From: Acidimicrobiales bacterium
GTDB taxonomy: Bacteria > Actinomycetota > Acidimicrobiia > Acidimicrobiales > JABEUL01
Length of the DNA stretch: 9,458 nt
NCBI GenBank assembly: GCA_027451605.1
Contig: DAIDJA010000049.1
Coordinates: 1-9,458 of the forward strand
Reading direction: 5' to 3'
Positions 1-7,636 of this stretch are shown here, piece by piece. A program made the translations under genes and the position numbers. Within the stretch, counting starts at the first letter, position 1. Each line of letters begins with the position of its first letter. Under the pieces are notes generated by a model, which saw only the letters and a program-made list of their open reading frames with translations, had not been told where the DNA came from and ran no database searches.

Positions 1-2
1 CG

Positions 3-947
3 GACAAAGCCACATCGAACCAAACCACAGGGTTGCCTGCAAACTTTAGTTATTCCAATGTTAATATAGGCAGAAGCACGAACTTATTGTACAGGCCCAT
101 AAGGGCCATAAGCTGTTCGTCGGTATCATTCTGCGTAGCCGTGGGAAGAAACGGCGATGCAATAATTTACAAAAATGGTGTTTGGACAAAGCCAGCAAAG
201 ATTGACAACAGCCCGGGCACTGAGAATTTTAATACCCTAATTGCGATATCTTGTACCTTCAATAACTTTTGTGCAACAACCGACAGACTGGGAAACGTCT
301 TTTTTTTAGAAAATGGAGCTTGGACCAAAGGCCAAGATATAAATGATATAACTACCATCCCGGGAATGGATGCAGTCCAATCCGTTTCTTGTTATACCGA
401 CAAATTCTGTCTATTCGGAAATGAGTTTGGAGGTTTTATAAGTTATAGAAACGGTGTCTGGAGACATTTTGGACAGATCGGGTCTAATTCTGATCACATA
501 TATTCTATTTCATGCCCGTCTTCAGGATTTTGTGTTGCAACAGATTCAAACGGTGACGCTTACTTCTACAAAAACGGCAGCATTCGAGGACCTGTTTTAA
601 TCGACCCTCAAGAATTTCCCGATGGAATACTTAATTCTGTTTCATGCTCTAACATAAACTTTTGCGCCACAGTAGATAATGCGGGATTTGTTTTTGTATA
701 TAACGGCTTAAAGTTCAATTCCGGTACCAACATTGACCCCGCCGGTGCCATCACTTCAATAAGCTGCACATCCAACGATTTCTGTATTGCAACAGACGCT
801 CCGGGACACGCTTTCATTTTGGAAAGAGGTATTTTAAGAGAAACACTAAATGTAAACACAACCGGGACCATAACGGCAATATCCTGTATAAACCCATCAT
901 TTTGCCTTGCAGTCGGTAATCAAGGAAAGGTCTTCAAATATTCTTAG
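3..947 (+). CDS. Cys-pair repeat beta-propeller protein, probably exported (5' end probably outside window)
   Basis: Function is unknown and no catalytic motif is visible. The protein has seven copies of a unit of about 40-45 residues with the core ISC-x5-FC-x-A-x-D-x-x-G, usually followed by Y-x-NG-x-W and ID. All seven copies carry a C-x5-C pair, the first at residues 28/34 when counted from the TTG at 33. The last copy stops after its GKVFKYS strand, and the missing W...ID strand is supplied by the N-terminal segment FSYSNVNIG. That is the circular 'Velcro' closure expected of a seven-bladed beta-propeller. The regular cysteine pairs suggest disulfides and therefore a location outside the cytoplasm. 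Starting at TTG 33 gives 304 residues but no signal peptide and no clear ribosome binding site. The frame is open back to base 3, so I infer that the true start and signal sequence lie left of the window. The TAG stop overlaps the TAA of the converging permease gene. Similar repeats are common in actinobacteria, usually annotated as hypothetical. Confidence 0.8.
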   Translation, partial: DKATSNQTTGLPANFSYSNVNIGRSTNLLYRPIRAISCSSVSFCVAVGRNGDAIIYKNGVWTKPAKIDNSPGTENFNTLIAISCTFNNFCATTDRLGNVFFLENGAWTKGQDINDITTIPGMDAVQSVSCYTDKFCLFGNEFGGFISYRNGVWRHFGQIGSNSDHIYSISCPSSGFCVATDSNGDAYFYKNGSIRGPVLIDPQEFPDGILNSVSCSNINFCATVDNAGFVFVYNGLKFNSGTNIDPAGAITSISCTSNDFCIATDAPGHAFILERGILRETLNVNTTGTITAISCINPSFCLAVGNQGKVFKYS

Positions 948-3538
948 CCAATTTGGGCCATAGCCTCAGTAGGTGCCAGACGCGATGCCCTGCGAGCCGG
1001 AAGCAGAGATGCAAAAACTCCGGCGACAGCTGCTACAAGCAAGTAAACCCCTAAGTTTCCCCACGGAATCGAAAAAATAATAGAGGCAGAAGAGATACTC
1101 TTAATTACACCATAACCGCCAATGACGCCGAGAATAATTCCAATCAAAGAACCCATAAGCGAAGTCATAAATCCCTCAAAGATCATAGTCATACCTATTT
1201 GACTTTTCGTAAATCCCAATGCCTTTAATAATCCGAACTCCTGGGTTCGTTCAATTACCGAGAGCGACAGGGTATTTGCAATGCCGATAAAGGCTATAAA
1301 TAAAGCAAATCCCAAGAGAGCCGTAAAGATATCCAAAGCGACAGCAATCTTACCGGTAATATTTGAGATAAAAGTCTGCAGATTTTCACTGGTCACAAGA
1401 GGATAAGAATCCGATTTGTTTTGAATATATGAAACGACCGCCGAGGTACTAATTCCTTTTGACTGCTTCAGAAAGACATAGTTATATCCGTTATCTGTAT
1501 ACAAGGCATTCATAGTACTCTGGGGCACAATAATATTGGATGCTATATTCTGTGACTGCATAATTGCACCCACAGTTCCCGTTGTTATGTTACCGGTTTC
1601 AGACGTAAACTCGATAACTCCTCCAATGCCTATCTCCATTGCCTTGGACACGGAGGACGATATAATTATCTTTCCGCTGTTATACGATAAAAGTGAACCG
1701 GATTGAGCCTTGAGGCCGTAGGCGGAAAAAAGATCATAGGAAACCGTAGATATTCCTCTGGTGATAACAGTATTTATCGGACGCCTCGGAGTAGCTATAT
1801 TAAATCTGTTTTTCGGAAGAGTGTAATCTCCTTTTGACACCGCCTTAACGATTGCAACATTGTCTGATTCCGTGTAAATTCCGTCAAAATATTTGGATTT
1901 TTCAAATTCATTCACAAGCGCTAACGGTACGACCGTTTTAAATTTACCCGTTGACACAATATATGAGAAGGGAACGTCTTTAGTTAGTTGAGCGGTAACA
2001 GATCCTGAAAATGAATAAAATATAACCGCTACCAAAGAAACGAGCATCAGTCCGATAGTTAATGCCGAAGCTGTTATTGCAGTTCTGTTCCTGTTCCTAA
2101 AGGTGTTCTGCTTTCCTATCTTAATTGCCGTGCCAAATATTTTGAGAGGGAAACTGAGAAAACTGACCATTGGTTTAACCAAAAATGGCATTGAGACAAT
2201 CACTCCGATAAAGATAAATACCCCTCCGAAGGTCGCAATTAATGCAGCATTGGAAGTATTAAGTCCACCAACAATTATCAGAAGACCCAAAGCAAAAAAT
2301 ACAATCATAACAATCAATCTGAATACCGATGTTTTGGGGGTAACTCTGGCCTCACCGACTATTCTGAGTGCTTCTACTGGCGCCACTTTTGTAGCTTTAT
2401 AAATTGGAAAAAGTGAAGAAGCAACAGTCACAAAAATTCCGACTAAAAGTCCGTATAAAATTGGCCCTAGAGTAACTGCTACGCCCAGAGAACTCATCGA
2501 AGGCGTACTGGCTGTAATGATTTTAACTATTAGATTAGAAAGCCCAAATCCGACAACAATTCCTCCCAATGACGCTATTAAACCGACCAATACGGATTCG
2601 TATATAAGAAGTTTAAAAACCTGAAGCTTACTTGCTCCTACACAGCGCAATAGTGCGAGCTGCCGGATTCGTTGAGCGACCAACACTCTGAAAGTATTGA
2701 CTATTACTAGCGAGGCGACAAAAATTGCGACTACCGCAAAAATTAATAAAGCCGTTTCAATAATACTTGTCGCACTTATTACCTTTGTCTCTTCCGCAGA
2801 CACCGCCTGAGCGCCTGTCAAAACTGAGTAACTTTGGCCAATTTTAGAAATAATCTCATTTCTTAGAGAGGTATCAGATACCGAAGGATTCGCTATTACG
2901 TCAATTCGGGTGTAGCCCGTTGCCTGAGTAAATTTCTTAGTTTCTGCAGGAGTAAAAAGTGCAAATGATCCGCTATTAAATGCCCGCGTTGCCGGTGGTA
3001 CCACTTCACCGACCACCACAAAAGTTCGGGGAGTACCGGAAATGGAAACGAATCTGATTGATCTACCCAATGATAGCTTTAGGGCTCTGTAGGTTATCTG
3101 ATCTACATCAACTTGGTTATTGGTCTTAGGATATGAGCCTGTTACGAGAGGATACATTTTAAACAATGGTGAATCAGGATTTGATACAGCCAGCCCAGAT
3201 GAGCCAAAGGGCTTATTGTGACTGTCCAATATCACTGCCGGTCCGTCAATTTGACCGTAGATGGCCTTAACTCCGCTAATTTGTGTTATCTGATTCAGCG
3301 TTGAAAAAGGAATTGTTCTTCTATCGGCAAAGCCGCTAAAATTTCCGGAAGATTTAGGTGCGACTATAACAGATATATTTTGATCCTGAGAAGCCAACGA
3401 TGTGATTAATGCGTTCTTTATTGCCGACGCAAATCCCATTATTCCTACGACAAAAGCAACACCCAAGGCAATCGCCATCATGGAAGCTATAAGTCTTCCG
3501 ATATGTGACTTTAAATTCGACCAGGATATTTTAAACAC
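944..3538 (-). CDS. ABC transporter permease, FtsX/MacB family with two FtsX domains
   Basis: This is the membrane subunit of an ABC transporter of the MacB/LolCE/FtsX type, which works by mechanotransmission to export or release lipoproteins, peptides or envelope material. The 864 residues show the duplicated architecture usual for the long actinobacterial members. Helix 1 (about 15-40) is followed by an extracytoplasmic domain (about 45-250) and helices near 256-284, 308-340 and 353-381. Two more helices lie at 405-455. The second half repeats this with a helix at 486-512, an extracytoplasmic domain at 515-730 and helices near 733-757, 785-812 and 828-850. The paired FtsX signatures are RIRQLALLRCVGAS (290-303) and ERTQEFGLLKALGFT (763-777). 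The C-terminal ARRASRLAPTEAM is also typical. The start is GTG, 2 bases after the ATPase stop, with only a weak Shine-Dalgarno, so translation is probably coupled. The substrate cannot be told from sequence. Confidence 0.93.
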   Translation of the reverse strand: MFKISWSNLKSHIGRLIASMMAIALGVAFVVGIMGFASAIKNALITSLASQDQNISVIVAPKSSGNFSGFADRRTIPFSTLNQITQISGVKAIYGQIDGPAVILDSHNKPFGSSGLAVSNPDSPLFKMYPLVTGSYPKTNNQVDVDQITYRALKLSLGRSIRFVSISGTPRTFVVVGEVVPPATRAFNSGSFALFTPAETKKFTQATGYTRIDVIANPSVSDTSLRNEIISKIGQSYSVLTGAQAVSAEETKVISATSIIETALLIFAVVAIFVASLVIVNTFRVLVAQRIRQLALLRCVGASKLQVFKLLIYESVLVGLIASLGGIVVGFGLSNLIVKIITASTPSMSSLGVAVTLGPILYGLLVGIFVTVASSLFPIYKATKVAPVEALRIVGEARVTPKTSVFRLIVMIVFFALGLLIIVGGLNTSNAALIATFGGVFIFIGVIVSMPFLVKPMVSFLSFPLKIFGTAIKIGKQNTFRNRNRTAITASALTIGLMLVSLVAVIFYSFSGSVTAQLTKDVPFSYIVSTGKFKTVVPLALVNEFEKSKYFDGIYTESDNVAIVKAVSKGDYTLPKNRFNIATPRRPINTVITRGISTVSYDLFSAYGLKAQSGSLLSYNSGKIIISSSVSKAMEIGIGGVIEFTSETGNITTGTVGAIMQSQNIASNIIVPQSTMNALYTDNGYNYVFLKQSKGISTSAVVSYIQNKSDSYPLVTSENLQTFISNITGKIAVALDIFTALLGFALFIAFIGIANTLSLSVIERTQEFGLLKALGFTKSQIGMTMIFEGFMTSLMGSLIGIILGVIGGYGVIKSISSASIIFSIPWGNLGVYLLVAAVAGVFASLLPARRASRLAPTEAMAQIG

Positions 3539-3540
3539 CG

Positions 3541-4314
3541 CTAAATACCCAGTAGCTGATCAACGGTAGGGTCTTTAACTACGGTATCAATATGTCCGTC
3601 TCTAACTACATAAACAACATCGGCATTTGCCGCCGCTTTGGCATCGTGAGTCACAATAACTACGGTCTGACCGAGTGATCGCGTGGAATATTTCAGGAAC
3701 TGCAACAGCTGAGACCCAGATTTGGAATCTAAATTCCCCGTAGGTTCGTCTGCGAATAAAACCGTAGGTTTTGTAATCATAGCTCTTGCGGCGGCGACTC
3801 GCTGTTGTTGACCCCCCGATAGTTCACTGGGAAGATGATTTAATCTGTCTTTAATTGCAAGGCTTTCCACAAGTTGATCAAACCAATCGCGATCCAATTT
3901 GCCCGAAGCAAGTTCAATCGGCAAGGTTATATTTTGCTGAGCAGTAAGTGTTGGCAGGAGGTTAAATGCCTGAAATATAAAACCGATATTATTTCTTCTT
4001 ACTTTGGTTAGGCTTGTATCCGAAAGCCGCGTGATATCAATATCTCCGATAAAGGCACTTCCGTAAGTCAACGAATCCAAGCCTGCCGCACAGTGCAGCA
4101 AAGTCGACTTACCCGACCCCGATGGCCCCATAATCGAAACAAACTGCTGAGAATTTACAGTTAAAGATATTCTGTCTATAGCGATTACGGCTGACTCCGT
4201 GCCAATTTTTCCGTAGATCTTAGTAGCTTCGCTAAGCCTTACGGCAATCGGCTTATCTGAGACGCCTTCAGATTTTGAATCAGGGGGAGCTATACCTTGA
4301 TTTTGAGTTGTCAT
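3541..4314 (-). CDS. ABC transporter ATP-binding protein, LolD/MacB-like
   Basis: This is the cytoplasmic nucleotide-binding subunit for the adjacent permease. The 257 residues hold a complete ATPase: Walker A GPSGSGKST (63-71), Q-loop Gln115 in FIFQAFNLLP, signature LSGGQQQ (165-171), Walker B VLFADE (185-190), D-loop GNLD (193-196) and switch His223 in VTHD. The FIFQAFNLLP, DEPTGNLD and VTHD sequences are characteristic of the LolD/MacB/FtsE group that drives FtsX-type permeases. No key residue is missing. The first 25 or so residues are a hydrophilic extension before the domain begins. The ATG at 4314 has a good Shine-Dalgarno AAGGAA seven bases upstream. It is the first gene of a two-gene operon, with 2 bases between its TAG stop and the permease GTG. 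Calling it MacB-like rather than LolD describes family only, because an actinobacterium has no Lol outer-membrane pathway. Confidence 0.95.
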   Translation of the reverse strand: MTTQNQGIAPPDSKSEGVSDKPIAVRLSEATKIYGKIGTESAVIAIDRISLTVNSQQFVSIMGPSGSGKSTLLHCAAGLDSLTYGSAFIGDIDITRLSDTSLTKVRRNNIGFIFQAFNLLPTLTAQQNITLPIELASGKLDRDWFDQLVESLAIKDRLNHLPSELSGGQQQRVAAARAMITKPTVLFADEPTGNLDSKSGSQLLQFLKYSTRSLGQTVVIVTHDAKAAANADVVYVVRDGHIDTVVKDPTVDQLLGI

Positions 4315-4321
4315 TTGACTT

Positions 4322-4327
4322 TTCCTT
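4322..4327 (-). promoter_or_regulatory. Ribosome binding site of the ABC ATPase gene
   Basis: On the minus strand the bases read AAGGAA, seven bases before the ATG at 4314. It is one of only two clear Shine-Dalgarno sequences in the window and fixes the ATPase start. I see no convincing -35/-10 pair between here and larC. Confidence 0.75.
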
Positions 4328-4387
4328 AACGGTGATAATTAATGCGAATAGCGCTACATTACTTGACAATTCTAACAGTAGTACCTC

Positions 4388-4411
4388 TAAGTTTACGAAT
4401 TAATAAACTTA
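4388..4411. repeat. 8-bp inverted repeat in the spacer between larC and the ABC operon
   Basis: TAAGTTTA (4388-4395) and TAAACTTA (4404-4411) are perfect reverse complements with an 8-base loop. The stem is AT-rich and has no T-run after it, so it would be a poor intrinsic terminator. It lies 74 bases upstream of the ATPase ATG and could be an operator or a weak larC transcript end. A second AT-only palindrome, AAAATAT-AG-ATATTTT, sits at 4458-4473. The rest of the 179-base spacer (4315-4493) shows no gene. Confidence 0.3.
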
Positions 4412-4493
4412 ATATTTGCTTAAGATTTAAACAAATAGGTGGGTAAATCCGCGAATCAAAATATAGATATTTTTTTCCGGTTATTTTTGCCAT

Positions 4494-5732
4494 TTATGAT
4501 TCTTTGCTTTTGACATTTTCCGAAGCCGAATACAAAAACTCTGCCTCTTTTTTTAAATCGGATATTGAACGGTTTAAGGCTCTTGCAGCCGCCGCAAGAT
4601 CATCATATTCAGCCTTAAAGCCGAAAGGTGAAACTTTGATAGATATCTTGCAGCCGTCAACAATCACCGATGAATTATATCTGTTAAGAACATATCGAAA
4701 CTGCCTGTTAACTCTAACACCCAATGATTTAGTCTCATTTGACACGGCCTCAATCAGAGTAGCGGAGATATTCGGGTTGCAAATGACATTTAACTCGAAC
4801 CCATGGCGTCCCTTTTTCATGGCAATGGGAATCACCCAACAGTCATAAGCTCCAAGATTCAGCAACTTCTCCGATGCAAAAGCGAGGATCTCAGGGGTTA
4901 CATCGTCCAAATTGGTAGAGAGAAGATCGACTTCCTCTTGTACAAATCCTGGCGGTTCAATCCGGGCAGAACCGTTTTTATCTACAGGATAGTTAAAAGG
5001 AACATCTTCGATAACTCCGTATCCGATCCTTAAAACATTTGGATGATCGAATTCTCTGCTTCCGGCACCGTAACCGATTTTTTCCAGCCTCATCGACTTG
5101 GGAAGTTCCACGAACTCCGGATTAATAGTCTTTAAAATTGCAACACCGGTGGGAGTTGTAATTTCGGCCGGTATCGGTAAAAAAGTTGACCTCATCGACT
5201 CCTGAAGTTTAAGAGCAGCCGGAGATGCACAAAATGTCTTGCCGTGAAAATTTTCAATACTTTCGTCGGTCCCGTTGGCCACGGAAGTCGAAAATACTTT
5301 TTCCACCGCAATAAAATCCAACAGTATAAATGCGCTCACAATGTCGAAGATTGAATCAACTGAACCGACTTCATGAAAATGTAATTCCGAAATATCAATA
5401 TTATGAATCTCGGCCTCCACTCTTCCAAGAAAATTAAAAGCTGTCTTTGCCTTTTCCCTGACAGCTTTGCTTAAATCCGAAGCGTCAATCATATCAATTA
5501 TGTCCGAGTAGTGTCTTTCAGCCGATTTATTTCCGGAATTATCGATTACGTTAAATCGAGTTGCCCTTATATTGGATCTCGTTACTGTAGATATCTCAAC
5601 GTCAACTTGCGGAATTTTTAACTTATTCAGCTCAGATTTGAGCTCATTAAACAAATTGCTTGCATCCAGGAGCGCGCCGTTAAACATATCGCCCGATATT
5701 CCAAATATTGGTTCAATTAAGAGTGTCTTCAT
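4494..5732 (-). CDS. larC: LarC, nickel insertion protein for nickel-pincer nucleotide cofactor
   Basis: LarC inserts nickel into the sulfur-bearing pyridinium nucleotide made by LarB and LarE, in a CTP-dependent reaction that completes the nickel-pincer cofactor used by lactate racemase and related enzymes. The 412 residues match the family along their whole length: GISGDMF (11-17), AERHYSDI (71-78), HFHEVGSVDSI (118-128), TTPTGVAIL (192-200), GYGAGSREFDHPN (220-232), NLDDVTPE (274-281), MKKGRHG (305-311) and the terminal EYDDLAAAAR. Here it is one uninterrupted ORF, unlike Lactiplantibacillus plantarum, where larC1 and larC2 are joined by a programmed frameshift. Residue 7 in the opening motif is Glu where Asp is usual. 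ATG 5732 is chosen because an in-frame TGA lies shortly upstream; no good Shine-Dalgarno is visible. It follows larB by 67 bases on the same strand, probably in one transcript. Confidence 0.93.
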   Translation of the reverse strand: MKTLLIEPIFGISGDMFNGALLDASNLFNELKSELNKLKIPQVDVEISTVTRSNIRATRFNVIDNSGNKSAERHYSDIIDMIDASDLSKAVREKAKTAFNFLGRVEAEIHNIDISELHFHEVGSVDSIFDIVSAFILLDFIAVEKVFSTSVANGTDESIENFHGKTFCASPAALKLQESMRSTFLPIPAEITTPTGVAILKTINPEFVELPKSMRLEKIGYGAGSREFDHPNVLRIGYGVIEDVPFNYPVDKNGSARIEPPGFVQEEVDLLSTNLDDVTPEILAFASEKLLNLGAYDCWVIPIAMKKGRHGFELNVICNPNISATLIEAVSNETKSLGVRVNRQFRYVLNRYNSSVIVDGCKISIKVSPFGFKAEYDDLAAAARALNRSISDLKKEAEFLYSASENVKSKES

Positions 5733-5799
5733 ATGAATCTGTCAATAGTGCTGTCGTTTAAATCGGTCTTTACTACAAATAATGCCATCAAAAATATCG

Positions 5800-6576
5800 T
5801 TAGAAAACTTGCTTGTTTAGCGTTTGCCTCAAAACCGCACATGCAGCACCAAATCCATTATCAATTCCCACCACACACACCCCCGGCGAACAGCTTGACA
5901 ACATTGAAAGCAATGCGGTAACTCCTTCAAGAGATGATCCGTATCCGACACTGGTAGGCACCCCTATTACCGGAGAAGCAACCATTCCGGCAACCACTGA
6001 AACCAAGGCCCCTTCCATTCCTGCCACAACCACGACAGCCTGAGATTTGACCAAATCCTGTTTAATACTCATAATTCTGTCAATACCTGCAACGCCGCAG
6101 TCATAAAACACTTTCGGCAAAACCCCGAATGCATTTAAAACAACTTCGCACTCTTTGGCAACCGGAATATCGGCGGTTCCGGCTGTTACTATCGAAATTA
6201 GGCAGTCATTTTTTTCTAACGGCAACCAATAAGCCACCAAATTTCCCTTAGAGATTTCAACAACCCTGTCAGGTTTGGAAACTGTCTGACATGCTGTAAT
6301 CTGGTCTACATTCGCTCGGGTAATAATGACAGGTCCGATCCGCGTATCAAGTAGCTCGTGAAGTATTTTTGCACAGTCATCGGAAGTTTTACCGGGAGCA
6401 TAAATTACTTCCGGAACAGTCTGCCTTACCGAACGATTATGGTCAACTCTTGCTATGCCAATGTCACTAAACTTGTCTATATAGATTTTCTGGTACTGAG
6501 AATCATTCAGTTGCGGCTTTTTCGGGACTAATTCTGAATCTTCGTAGTCGCTTAACCAACTTTGATTTTTTTCCAT
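5800..6576 (-). CDS. larB: LarB, nicotinate adenine dinucleotide carboxylase/hydrolase of nickel-pincer cofactor synthesis
   Basis: LarB carries out the first step of nickel-pincer nucleotide synthesis: carboxylation of the pyridinium ring of nicotinic acid adenine dinucleotide and hydrolysis to the dicarboxylated mononucleotide. The C-terminal half is the PurE-like (AIR carboxylase) fold. Family motifs are VTAGTADIPVAKE, DCGVAGIDRIM, VVAGMEGALVSVVAG, GVPTSVGYGSSLEG, SSCSPGV and GIDNGFGAA. Cys229 in SSCSPGV is at the position I expect for the catalytic cysteine (Cys221 in L. plantarum LarB). The N-terminal region has ARVDHNRSVRQTVPEVIYAPGKT-like sequence (about 42-64), also typical. Length 258 is close to the usual 245-260. 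The ATG at 6576 has only a weak AAAGA upstream. The gene diverges from pheA across 96 bases and is followed by larC. LarE is not in this window. Confidence 0.95.
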   Translation of the reverse strand: MEKNQSWLSDYEDSELVPKKPQLNDSQYQKIYIDKFSDIGIARVDHNRSVRQTVPEVIYAPGKTSDDCAKILHELLDTRIGPVIITRANVDQITACQTVSKPDRVVEISKGNLVAYWLPLEKNDCLISIVTAGTADIPVAKECEVVLNAFGVLPKVFYDCGVAGIDRIMSIKQDLVKSQAVVVVAGMEGALVSVVAGMVASPVIGVPTSVGYGSSLEGVTALLSMLSSCSPGVCVVGIDNGFGAACAVLRQTLNKQVF

Positions 6577-6672
6577 GAGATCTTTATTTAAGTTATTGAA
6601 TACCTGAAAACGTTATAGATTAATCTTAGTTTATTGCGGCAAAACAAGATATGAAACGAATTGAAGCTTTAG
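6577..6672. promoter_or_regulatory. Divergent larB/pheA promoter region with central palindrome
   Basis: These 96 bases must hold the promoters for larB (left) and pheA (right). A perfect 10-base palindrome AGATTAATCT lies at 6617-6626, almost exactly at the centre. For larB the best -10 is TATAAC (minus strand, 6612-6617) with TTGCCG (6637-6642) 19 bases upstream; the spacing is long, so this is weak. I see no convincing pheA promoter hexamers. A regulatory role for the palindrome is inference. Confidence 0.4.
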
Positions 6673-7593
6673 ATGAATAAAATAGGTTATCTCGGACCGG
6701 AAGGTTCTTTCAGCTATGAAGCTGTTCAGAAGTTAAATCTTTCGGAGAACTTTAAAATTATCGCTTTTGATTCGATTACAGAAGTTATTCAAAAAACCGA
6801 AAGTCAAACCGTTCAGTTTGGGCTGGCACCGATTGAGAACTCCATTGAAGGCGGGGTGCCGGAAACATTAGATCAGCTTCTATTCCATTCTGAACTGATG
6901 ATTCAAAAGGATCTTATATTGGACATTCATGAGCATCTTCAGGCGATAGAAGGTGCCAGGCTCAGCGACATTCAAGAAGTACTGTCGTATCCACATGCCA
7001 CAGCACAGTGTCGAAATTGGCTGGCAAAAAATTTGCCGGGAGTAAAAATTACGGCTACGAACTCAACTTCGGAAGCTTCAAGGCTGGTCGCTGAATCCAA
7101 AAGTGAACGTCTGGCGGCGGTCGGACCACAAAGTGCATCGAAAGTATTTGGACTTACTATATTAAGATCGAAAATAGAAGATCACCATGACAATCAGACT
7201 AAATTTGTGATTTTAGCCAAAAACAAAATCCCTAATGCGACCGGAAATGACAGAACCACAATCGCATGTTTTCAGCACAGTGATCGACCGGGTAGTCTGC
7301 ATTCAATAATAGGAAAATTTTCAGCCCGCGGAATTAATCTTACAAAGCTGGAATCGAGACCCACAAAAAAACGGCTCGGTCAATATTGTTTTATAATTGA
7401 GTTTGAGGGTCACATTAAAGAGCCGGTAGTCGCTGATTGTTTAATGGACCTGCACACCGAATTAGCACGCGTCAAATTCTTAGGGTCATATCCGACATAC
7501 GGATCCGATACTATCCTCAAAGCCACCACTCAGGCATGGGACAATGCCGGATCATGGCTGGAATCCCTGCTAAAATACGTTCAAAAAAAGTAA
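6673..7593 (+). CDS. pheA: Prephenate dehydratase with C-terminal ACT domain
   Basis: It converts prephenate to phenylpyruvate, the committed step of phenylalanine synthesis, in the cytoplasm. The 306 residues give the standard monofunctional enzyme with no chorismate mutase domain. The opening GYLGPEGSFS, PIENSIEGGVPETLD (53-67), SYPHATAQC (105-113), AAVGPQSASKVFGL (148-161) and IEDHHDNQTKF (168-178) form the catalytic domain. Thr176 matches the catalytic Thr of the TRF motif, which reads TKF here (a conservative Arg to Lys change). The ACT regulatory domain (about 194-272) carries GSLHSII (207-213) and ESRP (227-230), the phenylalanine-binding signatures, so feedback inhibition by phenylalanine is likely. 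About 30 extra residues follow the ACT domain. ATG 6673 is secure on the left because an in-frame TAG lies directly before it, although no Shine-Dalgarno is evident. It is monocistronic, with a hairpin and tRNA-Ser downstream. Confidence 0.96.
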   Translation: MNKIGYLGPEGSFSYEAVQKLNLSENFKIIAFDSITEVIQKTESQTVQFGLAPIENSIEGGVPETLDQLLFHSELMIQKDLILDIHEHLQAIEGARLSDIQEVLSYPHATAQCRNWLAKNLPGVKITATNSTSEASRLVAESKSERLAAVGPQSASKVFGLTILRSKIEDHHDNQTKFVILAKNKIPNATGNDRTTIACFQHSDRPGSLHSIIGKFSARGINLTKLESRPTKKRLGQYCFIIEFEGHIKEPVVADCLMDLHTELARVKFLGSYPTYGSDTILKATTQAWDNAGSWLESLLKYVQKK

Positions 7594-7636
7594 ATATATT
7601 TTAAGTTAGAATATAGTACGCCATAAATAGTCTTAA

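Noticed and set aside
2103..2402. 99-codon plus-strand ORF inside the permease gene
   Set aside because: Antisense to a well-supported FtsX permease; its composition mirrors the hydrophobic codons of the real gene and no motif is present.
4363..4368. Perfect TTGACA on the plus strand
   Set aside because: The -10 at the right spacing is poor (TCTAAG) and transcription would run antisense into larC with no gene to serve.
4504..5033. Two plus-strand ORFs (4504-4848 and 4803-5033) opposite larC
   Set aside because: Both are shadows of larC, whose motifs cover the region on the other strand; no ribosome binding site or family resemblance.
5733..6043. Plus-strand ORFs opposite the larB/larC junction and the 3' part of larB
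   Set aside because: They lie antisense to conserved LarB motifs and look like low-complexity reverse translations.
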